Shown: positions 1 to 6,477 of the stretch, piece after piece | How positions within the stretch are numbered: the first letter of the stretch is position 1 | Layout of the letters: each line of letters begins with the position of its first letter | Source: a virus | IMG/VR virus record: IMGVR_UViG_3300015371_000125 | Span: 1-31,070 of that record | Direction: 5' to 3' (one strand) | DNA: 31,070 nt | Notes under the pieces: model-generated | What the model was told of the DNA's origin: nothing | What the model saw: the letters and a program-made list of their open reading frames with translations, nothing else | The model's database searches: none | Made by a program: the position numbers and the translations under genes

Positions 1-2
1 AA

Positions 3-1901
3 ACCAGGGCGAGCACTGGCGCCACGGGTGCGGAGTCGTGGACATTCAGTGCTGGCTCGCTGGGTATGCGCGGCGCGAACTTCGCGCTCCGCCCTGCGCC
101 GGGCGGCACGGGTGGCACGGCCACCCCGTCATCTCTTGACGGCGTTGCGAGCATTCCAGCGGTCACCACTGAGGGCGGCGCATCGGCAAGTCCTGCTGCG
201 CTTGCTGGTACAGCCTCATTCGGCAGCGTCATCCCGCAAGGCGGGGCCACGGTCAGCCCGGCAGTGGTTGCTGGCGTTGCATCTCAGCCAGCCGTCTCTA
301 CTGGCGGCAGTGGCACCGCGACCCCTTCGGTTGTTACTGGTGTCGGTGCGGTTCCAGCGGTCACCCCGTTGGCTAGCTCTACAGTTAGCCCTGCTGCGGT
401 CGCTGGTACTGCCTTTTTCGGTACCCATCTGACCAGCGTCTCCGACTCCGCTGCCCCTGCCGCAGTTGCCGCTACGGCAACCATTCCGGCGGTCAGTGCT
501 GGGTCAGCACAGTCGGCGACCGTGGTTGCATCCACACTCACGGCCTATGCGGAGATCCCGCAAGCGTGGCGGTTGTTCAACTACACGGCCACCACGGGCA
601 CAGTGACGGGCCTTCAGCAACAGACCAACTACCTGATCACGGTCAGGGCCTACGACACATCGGGTAACCGCTCAGCGGATTCTCCGTCGATCACGGTCTT
701 CACCAATGCGCCAGCATCTGGAGCCTCACCAGCCGTCATTGCCGGCGTTGCGGCTGTCCCCGCGGTCACCACACAAGGCGGCGGGACTAGGTCTCCAGCG
801 GTCCTCGCCGGAGTCGCAGCGGTCGGCTCTGTTACGACCCAAGGTGGGGCCACCACTAGCCCGGCAGTCGTTGCTGGCGTGGGAGCTATCCCGGCTGTCT
901 CCATTGGCGGCGGGGCCTCAACCAGCCCGGCCGTAATTGCTGGCGTTGCCTCGGTTGGCACGGTTACCCCTCAGGCCAGCTCTACGGTCAGCCCAGCGGT
1001 TGTCTCCGGTATCGCATCGATCCCGGCGGTCACACCTCAAGGTGGCGGAGCGCGCAGTCCCGCGGCCGTTGTGGGTGTCGCCTCTGTCGGCACGGTTACG
1101 ACGCAGGCTGGCGCCAGCGCTTCTCCGGCGGTTATTGCTGGAATAGCGGCCCTCCCTGCTATATCCACAGGCGGCGGGGCCTCGACTAGCCCCGCGGCCA
1201 TCGCTGGAACCGCAAACACCCCCGCGGTTGTCACCCAGGCAGGCGCCACGACAGCCCCCGCCGCGCTCGCTGGTGTCGCAGCAATCGGGGCTGTTACATC
1301 TCAGGCTGGCTCAACTGCCTCCCCGGCTGTAATCGCTCGATCAGTAACAATTCCAGCGGTCAGCACGGGTGGAGGCGCATCGGCAAACCCGGCCGTCATC
1401 GCCGGAATTGCAGCCATTGGCGCAGCTACGCCGCAAGCCGGCAGCACAAGCTCTCCTGTCGTCATCGTGGCGGTCGCGGCCATCCCCGCAGTCACGGCTG
1501 GTGCATCAGGTAGTCGCAGCCCTGCTGTGGTGGCTGGTGTTGCCGCCATTGGCTCCACAACCCTCACGGCGGGCTCCACGGTCAGCGCAGTTGCTGTGGT
1601 CGCTGTGGCCGCCTTCCCCGGCTCTACCCCTCAAGGCGGGGCTACCAAGACCGTCACAGTCGTTGCGGCGGTCGCGGCTCTCGGCTCGCCAACTCTCCAA
1701 GGCGGCGGAGGCCGCGCCCCGTCCGTCCTTGCCGCAGTGGTCACCATCCCGGCGCATACGGCGAGCGGAAACAGCGTATTCATCTACACGGGCGGCCCGT
1801 GGACCTTTGGCGAAGGCACGCAAGTTCTCCGGACCTGGAGTCCCGGCGGCGTCAGATGGACATCCTCCGAAGGTCAAGCTAGATGGACAGCGGGGGTGTG
1901 A
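3..1901 (+). CDS. Repeat-rich phage fibre-like structural protein with partial FN3 segment, 5' partial
   Basis: The reading frame is open to the left window edge, so the gene probably starts upstream; the first in-window ATG is at 66. Counting from that Met, six tandem 22-residue repeats (pattern SPAVVAGVAxIPAVTxxGGAx) occupy residues 20-151. Residues 152-220 resemble the second half of a fibronectin type III domain (TGTVTGLQQQTNY, VRAYDTSGNRS). Sixteen more 22-residue repeats fill 221-572, and a Trp/Gly-rich C-terminus ends the protein. Similar Pro/Val/Ala/Gly repeats are known to me from phage tail or fibre proteins; that link is inference. No enzyme motif is visible. It lies upstream of other small virion-like genes, so a virion surface role is likely. 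Confidence 0.75.
   Translation, partial: TRASTGATGAESWTFSAGSLGMRGANFALRPAPGGTGGTATPSSLDGVASIPAVTTEGGASASPAALAGTASFGSVIPQGGATVSPAVVAGVASQPAVSTGGSGTATPSVVTGVGAVPAVTPLASSTVSPAAVAGTAFFGTHLTSVSDSAAPAAVAATATIPAVSAGSAQSATVVASTLTAYAEIPQAWRLFNYTATTGTVTGLQQQTNYLITVRAYDTSGNRSADSPSITVFTNAPASGASPAVIAGVAAVPAVTTQGGGTRSPAVLAGVAAVGSVTTQGGATTSPAVVAGVGAIPAVSIGGGASTSPAVIAGVASVGTVTPQASSTVSPAVVSGIASIPAVTPQGGGARSPAAVVGVASVGTVTTQAGASASPAVIAGIAALPAISTGGGASTSPAAIAGTANTPAVVTQAGATTAPAALAGVAAIGAVTSQAGSTASPAVIARSVTIPAVSTGGGASANPAVIAGIAAIGAATPQAGSTSSPVVIVAVAAIPAVTAGASGSRSPAVVAGVAAIGSTTLTAGSTVSAVAVVAVAAFPGSTPQGGATKTVTVVAAVAALGSPTLQGGGGRAPSVLAAVVTIPAHTASGNSVFIYTGGPWTFGEGTQVLRTWSPGGVRWTSSEGQARWTAGV
123..518 (+). repeat. Six tandem 66-bp (22-aa) coding repeats
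   Basis: Each unit encodes 22 residues ending in a Gly/Ser/Thr-rich turn (for example TTEGGASA, IPQGGATV). Units largely alternate between an IPAV type and an FGSV type in the middle of the repeat. Divergence at nucleotide level is high, so the repeat is maintained as protein rather than as recent DNA duplication. Confidence 0.85.
726..1781 (+). repeat. Sixteen tandem 66-bp (22-aa) coding repeats
   Basis: This is the second array of the same 22-residue unit, separated from the first by the partial FN3 segment. IPAV-type and VGTV-type units mostly alternate, giving a 44-residue super-period with occasional phase slips. The last three or four units lose the SPAV start (SAVAVV, TVTVV, APSVL). 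Regular length with hydrophobic alternation suggests a repetitive beta structure; that is inference. Confidence 0.85.
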
Positions 1902-1902
1902 A

Positions 1903-2172
1903 ATGACCATCGAGGTCCAGCGTGAGACTGTTGACTGGGTCAAGAAGACCCATTATCAAAACGGCGTCACCTACACAGGATCGTGGTCTTACCAGATCGT
2001 CCCCTTCCGCAGCCGCCCCACGGGTAGCTGGGTGAATGCAGTGGTCAACGGCAGCGACAAGGGGATTGATGTCAGCGGCCTGAGCGCTAATTACTACTGG
2101 GTTTTCTACCGCATCGACGGAGTTGCCCCCTATATCCCGGTTGAGGACCCTGAAGTCCTCGTCGTCCTATAA
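1903..2172 (+). CDS. Small phage structural-region protein, unknown function
   Basis: An 89-residue protein starting MTIEVQRETVDWVKK at the ATG directly after the preceding stop (TGAAATG arrangement). It is rich in aromatic and beta-forming residues (SWSYQIVPFR, NYYWVFYRIDG) and has no signal peptide or membrane helix. I do not recognise a family. Its position between the repeat protein and another beta-rich small protein suggests a virion accessory such as a fibre cap or adaptor, which is inference from context only. Confidence 0.7.
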   Translation: MTIEVQRETVDWVKKTHYQNGVTYTGSWSYQIVPFRSRPTGSWVNAVVNGSDKGIDVSGLSANYYWVFYRIDGVAPYIPVEDPEVLVVL

Positions 2173-2184
2173 GTGGAGGTCTGA

Positions 2185-2550
2185 ATGCCGAGCAACATGG
2201 TCGGGCCCTCGGGCTCCATCTATGGCGATCCCGTAACGCTCCACGCCTCCCAGGCGCGCACCTCGACCGGTAGTGGCTCGGCAGTCTTCACCAAGGACGC
2301 GGGCGTCGTTCGGCTCTTGCTGGATGTCACTGCCGTCTCTGGCACCACGCCCTCCATGACGGTCACCTTGGAGCAGTCCCGCGACGCGTCCACCTGGCGC
2401 ACCGTCTCGTCGTTCGCAGCAAAGACCACGGCCACATCAGAAGCGCTCTCAGCCGGCGGCCTGGATCGCTATATTCGAGTCTCGTGGACGATCACGGGCA
2501 CAACGCCCTCGTTTACCTTCTCGGTGACTGGCGAACTCGTAGGGCCGTAG
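2185..2550 (+). CDS. Small beta-rich virion-like protein, unknown function
   Basis: A 121-residue protein (MPSNMVGPSGSIYG) preceded by a good ribosome site (GTGGAGGTCTG before ATG). The sequence alternates Thr/Ser/Val strands with short turns and contains a TVTLEQSRDASTWRTV segment followed by LDRYIRVSWTITG. Proteins of this kind in phages often form jelly-roll or Ig-like decoration or fibre modules; that is family-level inference, not a specific match. It sits in the same direction and tight spacing as its neighbours, consistent with late co-transcription. Confidence 0.7.
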   Translation: MPSNMVGPSGSIYGDPVTLHASQARTSTGSGSAVFTKDAGVVRLLLDVTAVSGTTPSMTVTLEQSRDASTWRTVSSFAAKTTATSEALSAGGLDRYIRVSWTITGTTPSFTFSVTGELVGP

Positions 2551-2554
2551 GGTC

Positions 2555-2740
2555 GTGAAGCCCGAGCGGCTTGAGCGGCTTGAGCACTTCCTCTATGCAC
2601 TGTGGGTAATCCTGGCGATTGTCACTGTGATTAGCCTCATCGTCGTGATCCTTCCCCCAATGCCTACCTGGCTTCAGGCGATCACATGGGGCGCGTTTCT
2701 CCTTGTCGTCATCTATCGCGTTCTAAAGCGTTGGTTTTGA
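2555..2740 (+). CDS. Small two-helix membrane protein, possible holin
   Basis: A 61-residue protein with a GTG start four bases after the preceding stop. A basic/acidic N-terminus with a tandem ERLERLEH is followed by two hydrophobic helices, about residues 12-33 (LYALWVILAIVTVISLIVVIL) and 39-56, and a basic C-terminus (RVLKRWF). Size, two helices and charged tails fit class II holins, and the position after the fibre genes is a common lysis location. No endolysin is recognisable next to it, so another small membrane role is possible. Confidence 0.6.
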   Translation: MKPERLERLEHFLYALWVILAIVTVISLIVVILPPMPTWLQAITWGAFLLVVIYRVLKRWF

Positions 2741-2741
2741 G

Positions 2742-3083
2742 ATGCCGCTTAGACCTTGCCTGGATTGTGGCGCTATCAGCGAGGGAAGTCGTTGTCCCAC
2801 TCACCAGCGAGCTAAAGACCAGGCAAGGCCTAAGCGCCCTACCAGCATTGGGCTCACCCGCAAAGAGCGCGCTCGCCGCGCTGCGGCCGTCATCGCCTGG
2901 CGGGCTGAATATGGCGACTGGTGTCCAGGTTGGGGCGATCAAGGCCCACACAATGTCGCTTGGCCCAACGTGCTAACTGCGGATCACCCAGTGGCAGTCG
3001 CTCAAGGCGGCGCTCAGGAACAGCCGCTCGAGGTGCTATGCCGGGCGTGCAATGGCAGAAAAGCAGACCGGACCGAGGTATGA
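2742..3083 (+). CDS. HNH endonuclease-like protein
   Basis: A 113-residue protein starting one base after the previous stop. The N-terminus has a Cys-rich zinc-binding pattern (CLDCGAISEGSRCPTH). The C-terminal half carries an HNH core: LTADHPVAVAQGG, then an Asn-bearing or substituted middle, then VLCRACNGRKA with a CxxC knuckle. HNH proteins of this size sit beside terminases in many cos-type phages and help cleave packaged DNA; here the terminase begins about 1.8 kb downstream, past a reverse operon. It could alternatively be a free-standing homing nuclease. The stop codon lies in the loop of a terminator hairpin. Confidence 0.8.
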   Translation: MPLRPCLDCGAISEGSRCPTHQRAKDQARPKRPTSIGLTRKERARRAAAVIAWRAEYGDWCPGWGDQGPHNVAWPNVLTADHPVAVAQGGAQEQPLEVLCRACNGRKADRTEV

Positions 3084-3099
3084 GCCCGGTCCGGTCTTT
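3065..3099. terminator. Bidirectional intrinsic terminator
   Basis: A perfect 10-bp inverted repeat (AGACCGGACC at 3065-3074 and GGTCCGGTCT at 3088-3097) with a 13-nt loop. On the + strand it is followed by TTTG; on the - strand by GCTTTTCT. It lies between the end of the forward HNH gene and the end of the reverse operon and can close both. Confidence 0.75.
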
Positions 3100-3168
3100 G
3101 GAGGTTCCCGAGGGATCGTCCGCAGACGCCCTCAGTTTGTGCAGTTTCGCCTTAGTGATTACCTCCCT

Positions 3169-3351
3169 TCAGAATCGTTTGAGATTGACACTTGGGTGGA
3201 CCGCAAAGACGCGGGCCCTTTCTCGCATGATGGCATAGCTTGTGCCAGCTAGCGTCACCTCAGTTAGGCCCCCTTGGGGCTTTGCTCGAGGAGTCTTGAC
3301 CTTGATGACCATGCCGTCGCTGGGACCGCCCATGATTTCGACCTGCATCAC
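3169..3351 (-). CDS. Small hypothetical protein, last gene of reverse operon
   Basis: A 60-residue protein (MMQVEIMGGPSDGMVIKVK...) that starts in an ATGA overlap with the stop of the upstream membrane protein gene, which supports it as translated. The pattern QVEIMGGPSDGMVIKV with later Tyr and Val strands looks like a small beta-rich protein; similar short GGPxDG proteins are common in actinobacterial phages, but I cannot assign a function. It is the promoter-distal gene of the five-gene reverse unit, with a terminator about 70 bp downstream. Confidence 0.65.
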   Translation of the reverse strand: MMQVEIMGGPSDGMVIKVKTPRAKPQGGLTEVTLAGTSYAIMRERARVFAVHPSVNLKRF

Positions 3352-3938
3352 TTCTCTGTCTCCTCGTTGAGGGCCTGTCGTAGCTGGGCCCGATGCTCTT
3401 CTAGGGAAACCGACTTGATCTCGTTGAATCCGTGCTCTGGCTCGGGCTCATCAAGCAACCTGGACATGATCGACATGGATTCCTCCGGCGAAAGTGGCGG
3501 CGGCTTCCCCTGGCGCTTGGCCACCCGCGCCGCTCGGCGCACCTGGCGCGCTGGAGTAGTTGGCCGCTTCTTGGTCTTCAGGTCGGTTACTGTCTGTGCT
3601 TCTGGCTCCCTCATTTCGGGAACCTCGCTCGGTGGGTAGGTCGGCCAGGTGGCCTTGTCCTTGGGTCGCGCGGGATTGATGTAGTTCGGTTCACGCTTTG
3701 CCGGGCGCCTAGTTGGCGGCTTAGTCGGATTGATGCGGGTCTTCTTGCTGATCAGCCACAGTGCGCCTGCCATACCGGCAGCAGTGGCGATCAGTACGCC
3801 GACCGCAACCATGAGCCAGGCCTTCCACTCGGTGGCGATCCACAGCCCAGCCACCACAGCGGCGACTATCCAGCCGAGGGACTCGATGATGACCTGGCGA
3901 TGCGCTGCCTTGCGGCGTGTGCGGCGTGCGGTAGTCAT
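3348..3938 (-). CDS. Membrane protein with two helices and basic cytoplasmic tail
   Basis: A 196-residue protein. A basic N-terminus (MTTARRTRRKAAHRQ) precedes two hydrophobic helices at about residues 17-36 and 41-64, followed by a long Lys/Arg/Pro-rich region (KTRINPTKPPTRRPAKRE, TKKRPTTPARQVRRAARVAKRQGK) and an acidic C-terminus (PLSPEESMSIMSRLLDEPEPE). ATGA overlaps on both sides place it inside a translationally coupled operon. The family is unknown to me. A membrane-anchored protein expressed against the late operon could act in superinfection exclusion or host modification; that is speculation from topology and placement. Confidence 0.75.
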   Translation of the reverse strand: MTTARRTRRKAAHRQVIIESLGWIVAAVVAGLWIATEWKAWLMVAVGVLIATAAGMAGALWLISKKTRINPTKPPTRRPAKREPNYINPARPKDKATWPTYPPSEVPEMREPEAQTVTDLKTKKRPTTPARQVRRAARVAKRQGKPPPLSPEESMSIMSRLLDEPEPEHGFNEIKSVSLEEHRAQLRQALNEETEK

Positions 3939-4138
3939 GGCTTACCCTCGCCCTTCTGGTTCCGCTTATCCCAGTAGTTGTGATGCTTCTGGCGCAAACT
4001 GGGACTCATGTCCCCCATGTGGCGCCACATCACCTGACCGTTGTCGCTCGGTGGAATGAAGGTGCCCCCCCCACGAAGACCCCCTGCATTCTCGGGGAAC
4101 TCGGCACCCATACCGAATACATCGGGAACCTTAGCCAT
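3935..4138 (-). CDS. Small hydrophilic hypothetical protein
   Basis: A 67-residue protein (MAKVPDVFGMGAEFPENAGG...). On the minus strand its ATG is preceded by AAGGAGAACGTC, the best ribosome site in the reverse operon, and its stop overlaps the next ATG (ATGA). Gly/Met/His-rich with a charged C-terminus (RQKHHNYWDKRNQKGEGKP); no membrane segment or known motif seen. The upstream membrane gene ends eight bases inside it. Confidence 0.65.
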   Translation of the reverse strand: MAKVPDVFGMGAEFPENAGGLRGGGTFIPPSDNGQVMWRHMGDMSPSLRQKHHNYWDKRNQKGEGKP

Positions 4139-4304
4139 GACGTTCTCCTTGGTGGTTGGTCCACAGCCTGGTGGCCGGCGGTATGGTTAGTAGCAGGAAG
4201 ATGATCATGGTTAGCCAGTGGTGATGGATAGCTAAGCCAGTGGCAAACACGAGGCCACACACCACTGACACCGAGTAGAACAGCACAGCACCACGACCCA
4301 GCAT
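4131..4304 (-). CDS. Small two-helix membrane protein
   Basis: A 57-residue protein from the ATG at 4304 (an in-frame TTG at 4313 would add three residues and overlap the upstream stop). Two hydrophobic stretches, about residues 7-25 (VLFYSVSVVCGLVFATGLA) and 31-46 (LTMIIFLLLTIPPATRL), predict a helical hairpin. It ends eight bases inside the next gene. Function not recognised; a small membrane protein next to another membrane protein in the same operon suggests an envelope-directed role for this unit. Confidence 0.6.
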   Translation of the reverse strand: MLGRGAVLFYSVSVVCGLVFATGLAIHHHWLTMIIFLLLTIPPATRLWTNHQGERHG

Positions 4305-4306
4305 GA

Positions 4307-4549
4307 CTACCAACCAGCCTCGGCGTCGATGCGACCGGCGATCTGGCGGTACAGCTCAGCCCCCTCGTACTCCAGCCAGAGATCCCGGTCTGATAGGTAA
4401 CAGATGGTCTCTTCGTTGATGGAGTAGCGATCGATGACATCAGAGCACTGGTCAAACGCATAGGTCTTGTAGACAGCAGTACGCATTGATCCAGTGGTGA
4501 ATGAGATGTGTTGCTCGATGGGTAGCTCAGGCAATGTTGTGATGGTCAT
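4307..4549 (-). CDS. First gene of reverse operon, hypothetical
   Basis: An 80-residue acidic protein (MTITTLPELPIEQHISF...) with a C-terminal DLWLEYEGAELYRQIAGRIDAEAGW-type helix. The ATG at 4549 is preferred over a GTG at 4564, because that GTG overlaps the promoter -10 region. Predicted transcription would begin at or within a base or two of this ATG, so the message may be leaderless, which is common in actinobacteria. No membrane helix or known domain. Stop TAG lies three bases before the next ATG. Confidence 0.65.
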   Translation of the reverse strand: MTITTLPELPIEQHISFTTGSMRTAVYKTYAFDQCSDVIDRYSINEETICYLSDRDLWLEYEGAELYRQIAGRIDAEAGW

Positions 4550-4555
4550 GCGGCC

Positions 4556-4584
4556 ATCATACACGGATAGCCGTGTGTTGTCTA
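4556..4584 (-). promoter_or_regulatory. Promoter of the reverse operon with dyad operator (copy A)
   Basis: Read on the minus strand: TAGACA at 4584-4579, a 17-nt spacer, TATGAT at 4561-4556. The spacer carries the dyad CACACGGCTATCCGTGTA (4577-4560), whose last TA is the start of the -10. The same architecture recurs at 14839-14867. A repressor bound here would block RNA polymerase. Transcription would start close to the ATG at 4549. Confidence 0.7.
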
Positions 4585-4856
4585 GTAAGTGTTAATGATC
4601 ATGGTTGTGTGTTGTTGTGTTGTTGATCATGTGTCTGACTAGGGAATAGAGATGGTGACAGACAAGGGGGGGAGGGGTCACATCGCTGTAATTCCCGGAA
4701 AAAGGCCATCCGTAGGCGGGGTGGCTCGCGATGCGTACGGGTTCCATCGGACATTTTGTTCGTGTACTGTTGCGCTCTGACCGCTGGGGGGCCAACTTGA
4801 CCGACCCCGGCAAATGATCTTGAAACGCTAAATGATCTTGAACACTCGGGGGAGCA
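4585..4856. other. Intergenic region upstream of terminase genes
   Basis: No gene is visible here. It contains two TGATCATG octamers (4596-4603 and 4624-4631) separated by a GT-rich stretch, a G-run (GGGGGGAGGGG near 4669), a GC-rich stretch around 4716-4740, and a 13-bp direct repeat close to the terminase start. Being the only sizeable gap between divergent transcription units, and next to the small terminase gene, it is the natural candidate for late promoter and packaging (cos or pac) sequences. I cannot identify an exact cos end. Confidence 0.5.
4812..4842 (+). repeat. 13-bp direct repeat before terminase small subunit
   Basis: AAATGATCTTGAA occurs at 4812-4824 and again at 4830-4842, 18 bp start to start, ending 14 bp before the small terminase ATG. 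An ACTTGAC element at 4795 partly resembles the repeat end. Spacing near two helical turns suits a protein-binding site such as one for the small terminase or a late regulator; that is inference. Confidence 0.55.
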
Positions 4857-5297
4857 ATGCCAGGTCCGCCGCCCAAGGCTGATAGCCAGCGCAGGCGCCG
4901 CAATGCGCCCATAGCCAATACCCGCATCCTGCCCGCCGAGGGCCGCGAGGGCGATCCCCCCGCCTGGCCACTCAGGACCGGTCCCGAAGATAACGAGGCT
5001 GCCATCTGGGCCGACCTCTGGGCCACGCCACAAGCAGTGGCCTGGGAGAGTCTTGGCTATCACCGCATTGTTGCTCGTTACGCCCGGATGCTCGCCCTCG
5101 CTGAAGAAAAGCTCCAGGCCGCACTCCTCGGTGAGACCCGCTCCCTTGAGGATCGCCTAGGCCTCACACCGATGTCAATGCTCCGGCTCCGCTGGGAGAT
5201 CGGGGCAAGTCAGGAGCGCAAGCTCGCCTCGGTCACCAAGATCGAGGAAGCCCCCAGGCCGCAGCGCCGGCTGATCATCGGGGGCGACGATGCCTAA
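4857..5297 (+). CDS. terS: Terminase small subunit
   Basis: A 146-residue protein starting MPGPPPKADSQRRRRNA. The GPPPK motif followed by a basic N-terminus is typical of the P27-like small terminase family of actinobacterial and other siphoviruses. A middle alpha-helical region (AIWADLWATPQAVAWESLGYHRIVARY) and a C-terminal segment (LRLRWEI) match the usual layout and length. It would recognise phage DNA and load the large subunit. The start has GGGGGAGCA just upstream. Its stop overlaps the next small gene by eight bases. Confidence 0.85.
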   Translation: MPGPPPKADSQRRRRNAPIANTRILPAEGREGDPPAWPLRTGPEDNEAAIWADLWATPQAVAWESLGYHRIVARYARMLALAEEKLQAALLGETRSLEDRLGLTPMSMLRLRWEIGASQERKLASVTKIEEAPRPQRRLIIGGDDA

Positions 5298-5463
5298 GAC
5301 CAAAGCCAAGCGAGAGACCCGCGCCGTCGAGTGCATTGACCAGAGCATCGCATGGTGCAACCAGCGCCGCAGAGAGGCTGACGTGCTGGAGCGAGTGGAG
5401 CTGGCGCACACCATTGACGAGCTCCTGGACGATCGCCTGATCCTGACCGGGGCCGACGAGTGA
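5290..5463 (+). CDS. Small hypothetical protein in terminase operon
   Basis: A 57-residue charged protein (MPKTKAKRETRAVECIDQ...HTIDELLDDRLILTGADE). It starts inside the end of the small terminase gene and ends in a GTGA overlap with the next gene, so it is very likely translated by coupling. Predicted helical, with a basic N-terminus and acidic C-terminus. No family recognised. Confidence 0.7.
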   Translation: MPKTKAKRETRAVECIDQSIAWCNQRRREADVLERVELAHTIDELLDDRLILTGADE

Positions 5464-5618
5464 CCATCATCTGGCCCGACCACGACCGCCGCGCGAAAGC
5501 ATGCGGCCCCAAGCTCGGCTGGAACTGCTCGGCCTGCTCCCGTTGGCGCCCATGGTTCCTCAAGCGCTGCCCCGACTGGCGTCAACATCAGGCCGCAGAG
5601 GACTTGGGGCTGTCATGA
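5460..5618 (+). CDS. Small Cys/Trp-rich protein, possible zinc ribbon
   Basis: A 52-residue protein with GTG start overlapping the previous stop (GTGA) and stop overlapping the methyltransferase start (ATGA). Sequence MTIIWPDHDRRAKACG, then NCSACSRWRPWFLKRC: four cysteines in a C-x(8)-CxxC-x(9)-C arrangement could bind zinc. Trp-rich. Function unknown; embedded in the packaging operon directly before a DNA methyltransferase. Confidence 0.7.
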   Translation: MTIIWPDHDRRAKACGPKLGWNCSACSRWRPWFLKRCPDWRQHQAAEDLGLS

Positions 5619-6259
5619 CTAAGCCGCGGCTCCTGGATCTCTTCTGTGGCGCTGGTGGCGCCGCGATGGGCTATTACCGTGCGGGCTTCGAGGTCGTGGG
5701 CGTCGATATCAACCCACAGCCGAGCTACCCGTTCGAGTTCCACCAGGCCGACGCGATGACCTTCCCGCTGGATGGTTTCAATGTGGCCCACGCGAGCCCA
5801 CCGTGCCAGGGATACACACAGCTCGGCAACAAAGACGGTCGTCACCCGCTCCTCATCGAGCCCATGAGGGATCGCCTCAAGGTGGCGGGGATTCCCTATG
5901 TGATCGAGAACGTGGTGGGCGCGCCACTCCTTAGTCCTCTGCTCCTGTGCGGCTCCATGTTCGGCCTGGGTGTCCGCAGACACCGACTCTTCGAGGCCGA
6001 CCCGATGCTCTGGTTTACGCCGGGGCCGTGTCGTCACGCTGGTCAGGAGATCCGCGCCTATTACGGCAAGAAGGGCAACAACGTCCAGGCGATTGGCCGG
6101 CCTCCTCTACTGCGCGGTTCGCTGGAGCACGCTCCCGCCGATATGGGCATCGACTGGATGACTACCTGGGATGAGCTCAGAGAGGCGGTCCCGCCCGCCT
6201 ATACGCAATGGATCGGCACAGAGATCCTCGAACGCCAGTTCGCAGAGGTGGGGCTGTGA
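5615..6259 (+). CDS. Short C5-cytosine DNA methyltransferase
   Basis: A 214-residue protein from the coupled ATG at 5615. Class I SAM-binding motif I (LLDLFCGAGGAAMGY, residues 6-20), motif IV with catalytic Cys64 (ASPPCQGYT), motif VI (ENV, residues 98-100), motif VIII (RRHRLFE, 121-127) and a C-terminal EAVPPAYTQWIG motif are all present, so it appears active. It transfers a methyl group from SAM to cytosine in a specific sequence. At about 214 residues the target-recognition region between motifs VIII and IX is only some 70 residues, shorter than in typical bacterial enzymes. No cognate restriction enzyme is visible, so it is likely an orphan that protects phage DNA. Confidence 0.88.
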   Translation: MTKPRLLDLFCGAGGAAMGYYRAGFEVVGVDINPQPSYPFEFHQADAMTFPLDGFNVAHASPPCQGYTQLGNKDGRHPLLIEPMRDRLKVAGIPYVIENVVGAPLLSPLLLCGSMFGLGVRRHRLFEADPMLWFTPGPCRHAGQEIRAYYGKKGNNVQAIGRPPLLRGSLEHAPADMGIDWMTTWDELREAVPPAYTQWIGTEILERQFAEVGL

Positions 6260-6471
6260 CCATCTGCGCCCACTGCACTCGCCCCGCGCTCGGGAACGCA
6301 TCCATGACCACCACGAGCGAGGGATATAGGCGCCTCTGCCATCCCGACTTCGGGCTGGACTGCTACTCGCTGGTAACCGTCTCTGGCCATGCCACGCCCT
6401 GCCTGTTCTGTAAGCAGATCCGCGACGAGCAGGACTCCTTGCGCGAGGCTGGCCACTTCGGGAGGGTCTGA
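6256..6471 (+). CDS. Small zinc-finger-like protein
   Basis: A 71-residue protein with GTG start in a GTGA overlap with the methyltransferase stop. It begins MTICAHCTRPALG and later has LCHPDFGLDCYSLV and TPCLFCKQI: CxxC, a central CHP...C and CLFC. This spacing of Cys/His pairs fits a compact zinc-binding fold. Such small proteins before the large terminase are frequent in actinophages. DNA or protein binding is likely; the specific job is unknown. Confidence 0.7.
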   Translation: MTICAHCTRPALGNASMTTTSEGYRRLCHPDFGLDCYSLVTVSGHATPCLFCKQIRDEQDSLREAGHFGRV

Positions 6472-6477
6472 TGCCTC

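Noticed and set aside
123-1781. Regular 66-bp repeats that could be mistaken for a CRISPR array or satellite
   Set aside because: The repeats keep protein-level periodicity in one long open frame and are not near-identical in DNA; there are no conserved palindromic repeats with unique spacers.
1787-1804. TACACGGGCGGCCCGTGG as a fourth operator copy
   Set aside because: It lies inside a gene, has GC-rich centre unlike the others, and no -10 follows.
216-1943. Several long open frames on both strands across the first gene
   Set aside because: They are shadows of the repetitive GC-rich coding sequence; none has a ribosome site or recognisable protein.
4201-4606. ATGATCATGGTT occurring at 4201-4212 and 4595-4606
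   Set aside because: One copy lies in coding sequence and the core TGATCA is palindromic; two copies are too few to argue for function.
4749-4771. GTTCGTGTACTG as another dyad site
   Set aside because: Only the right half matches; there is no TACACG arm at the required spacing.
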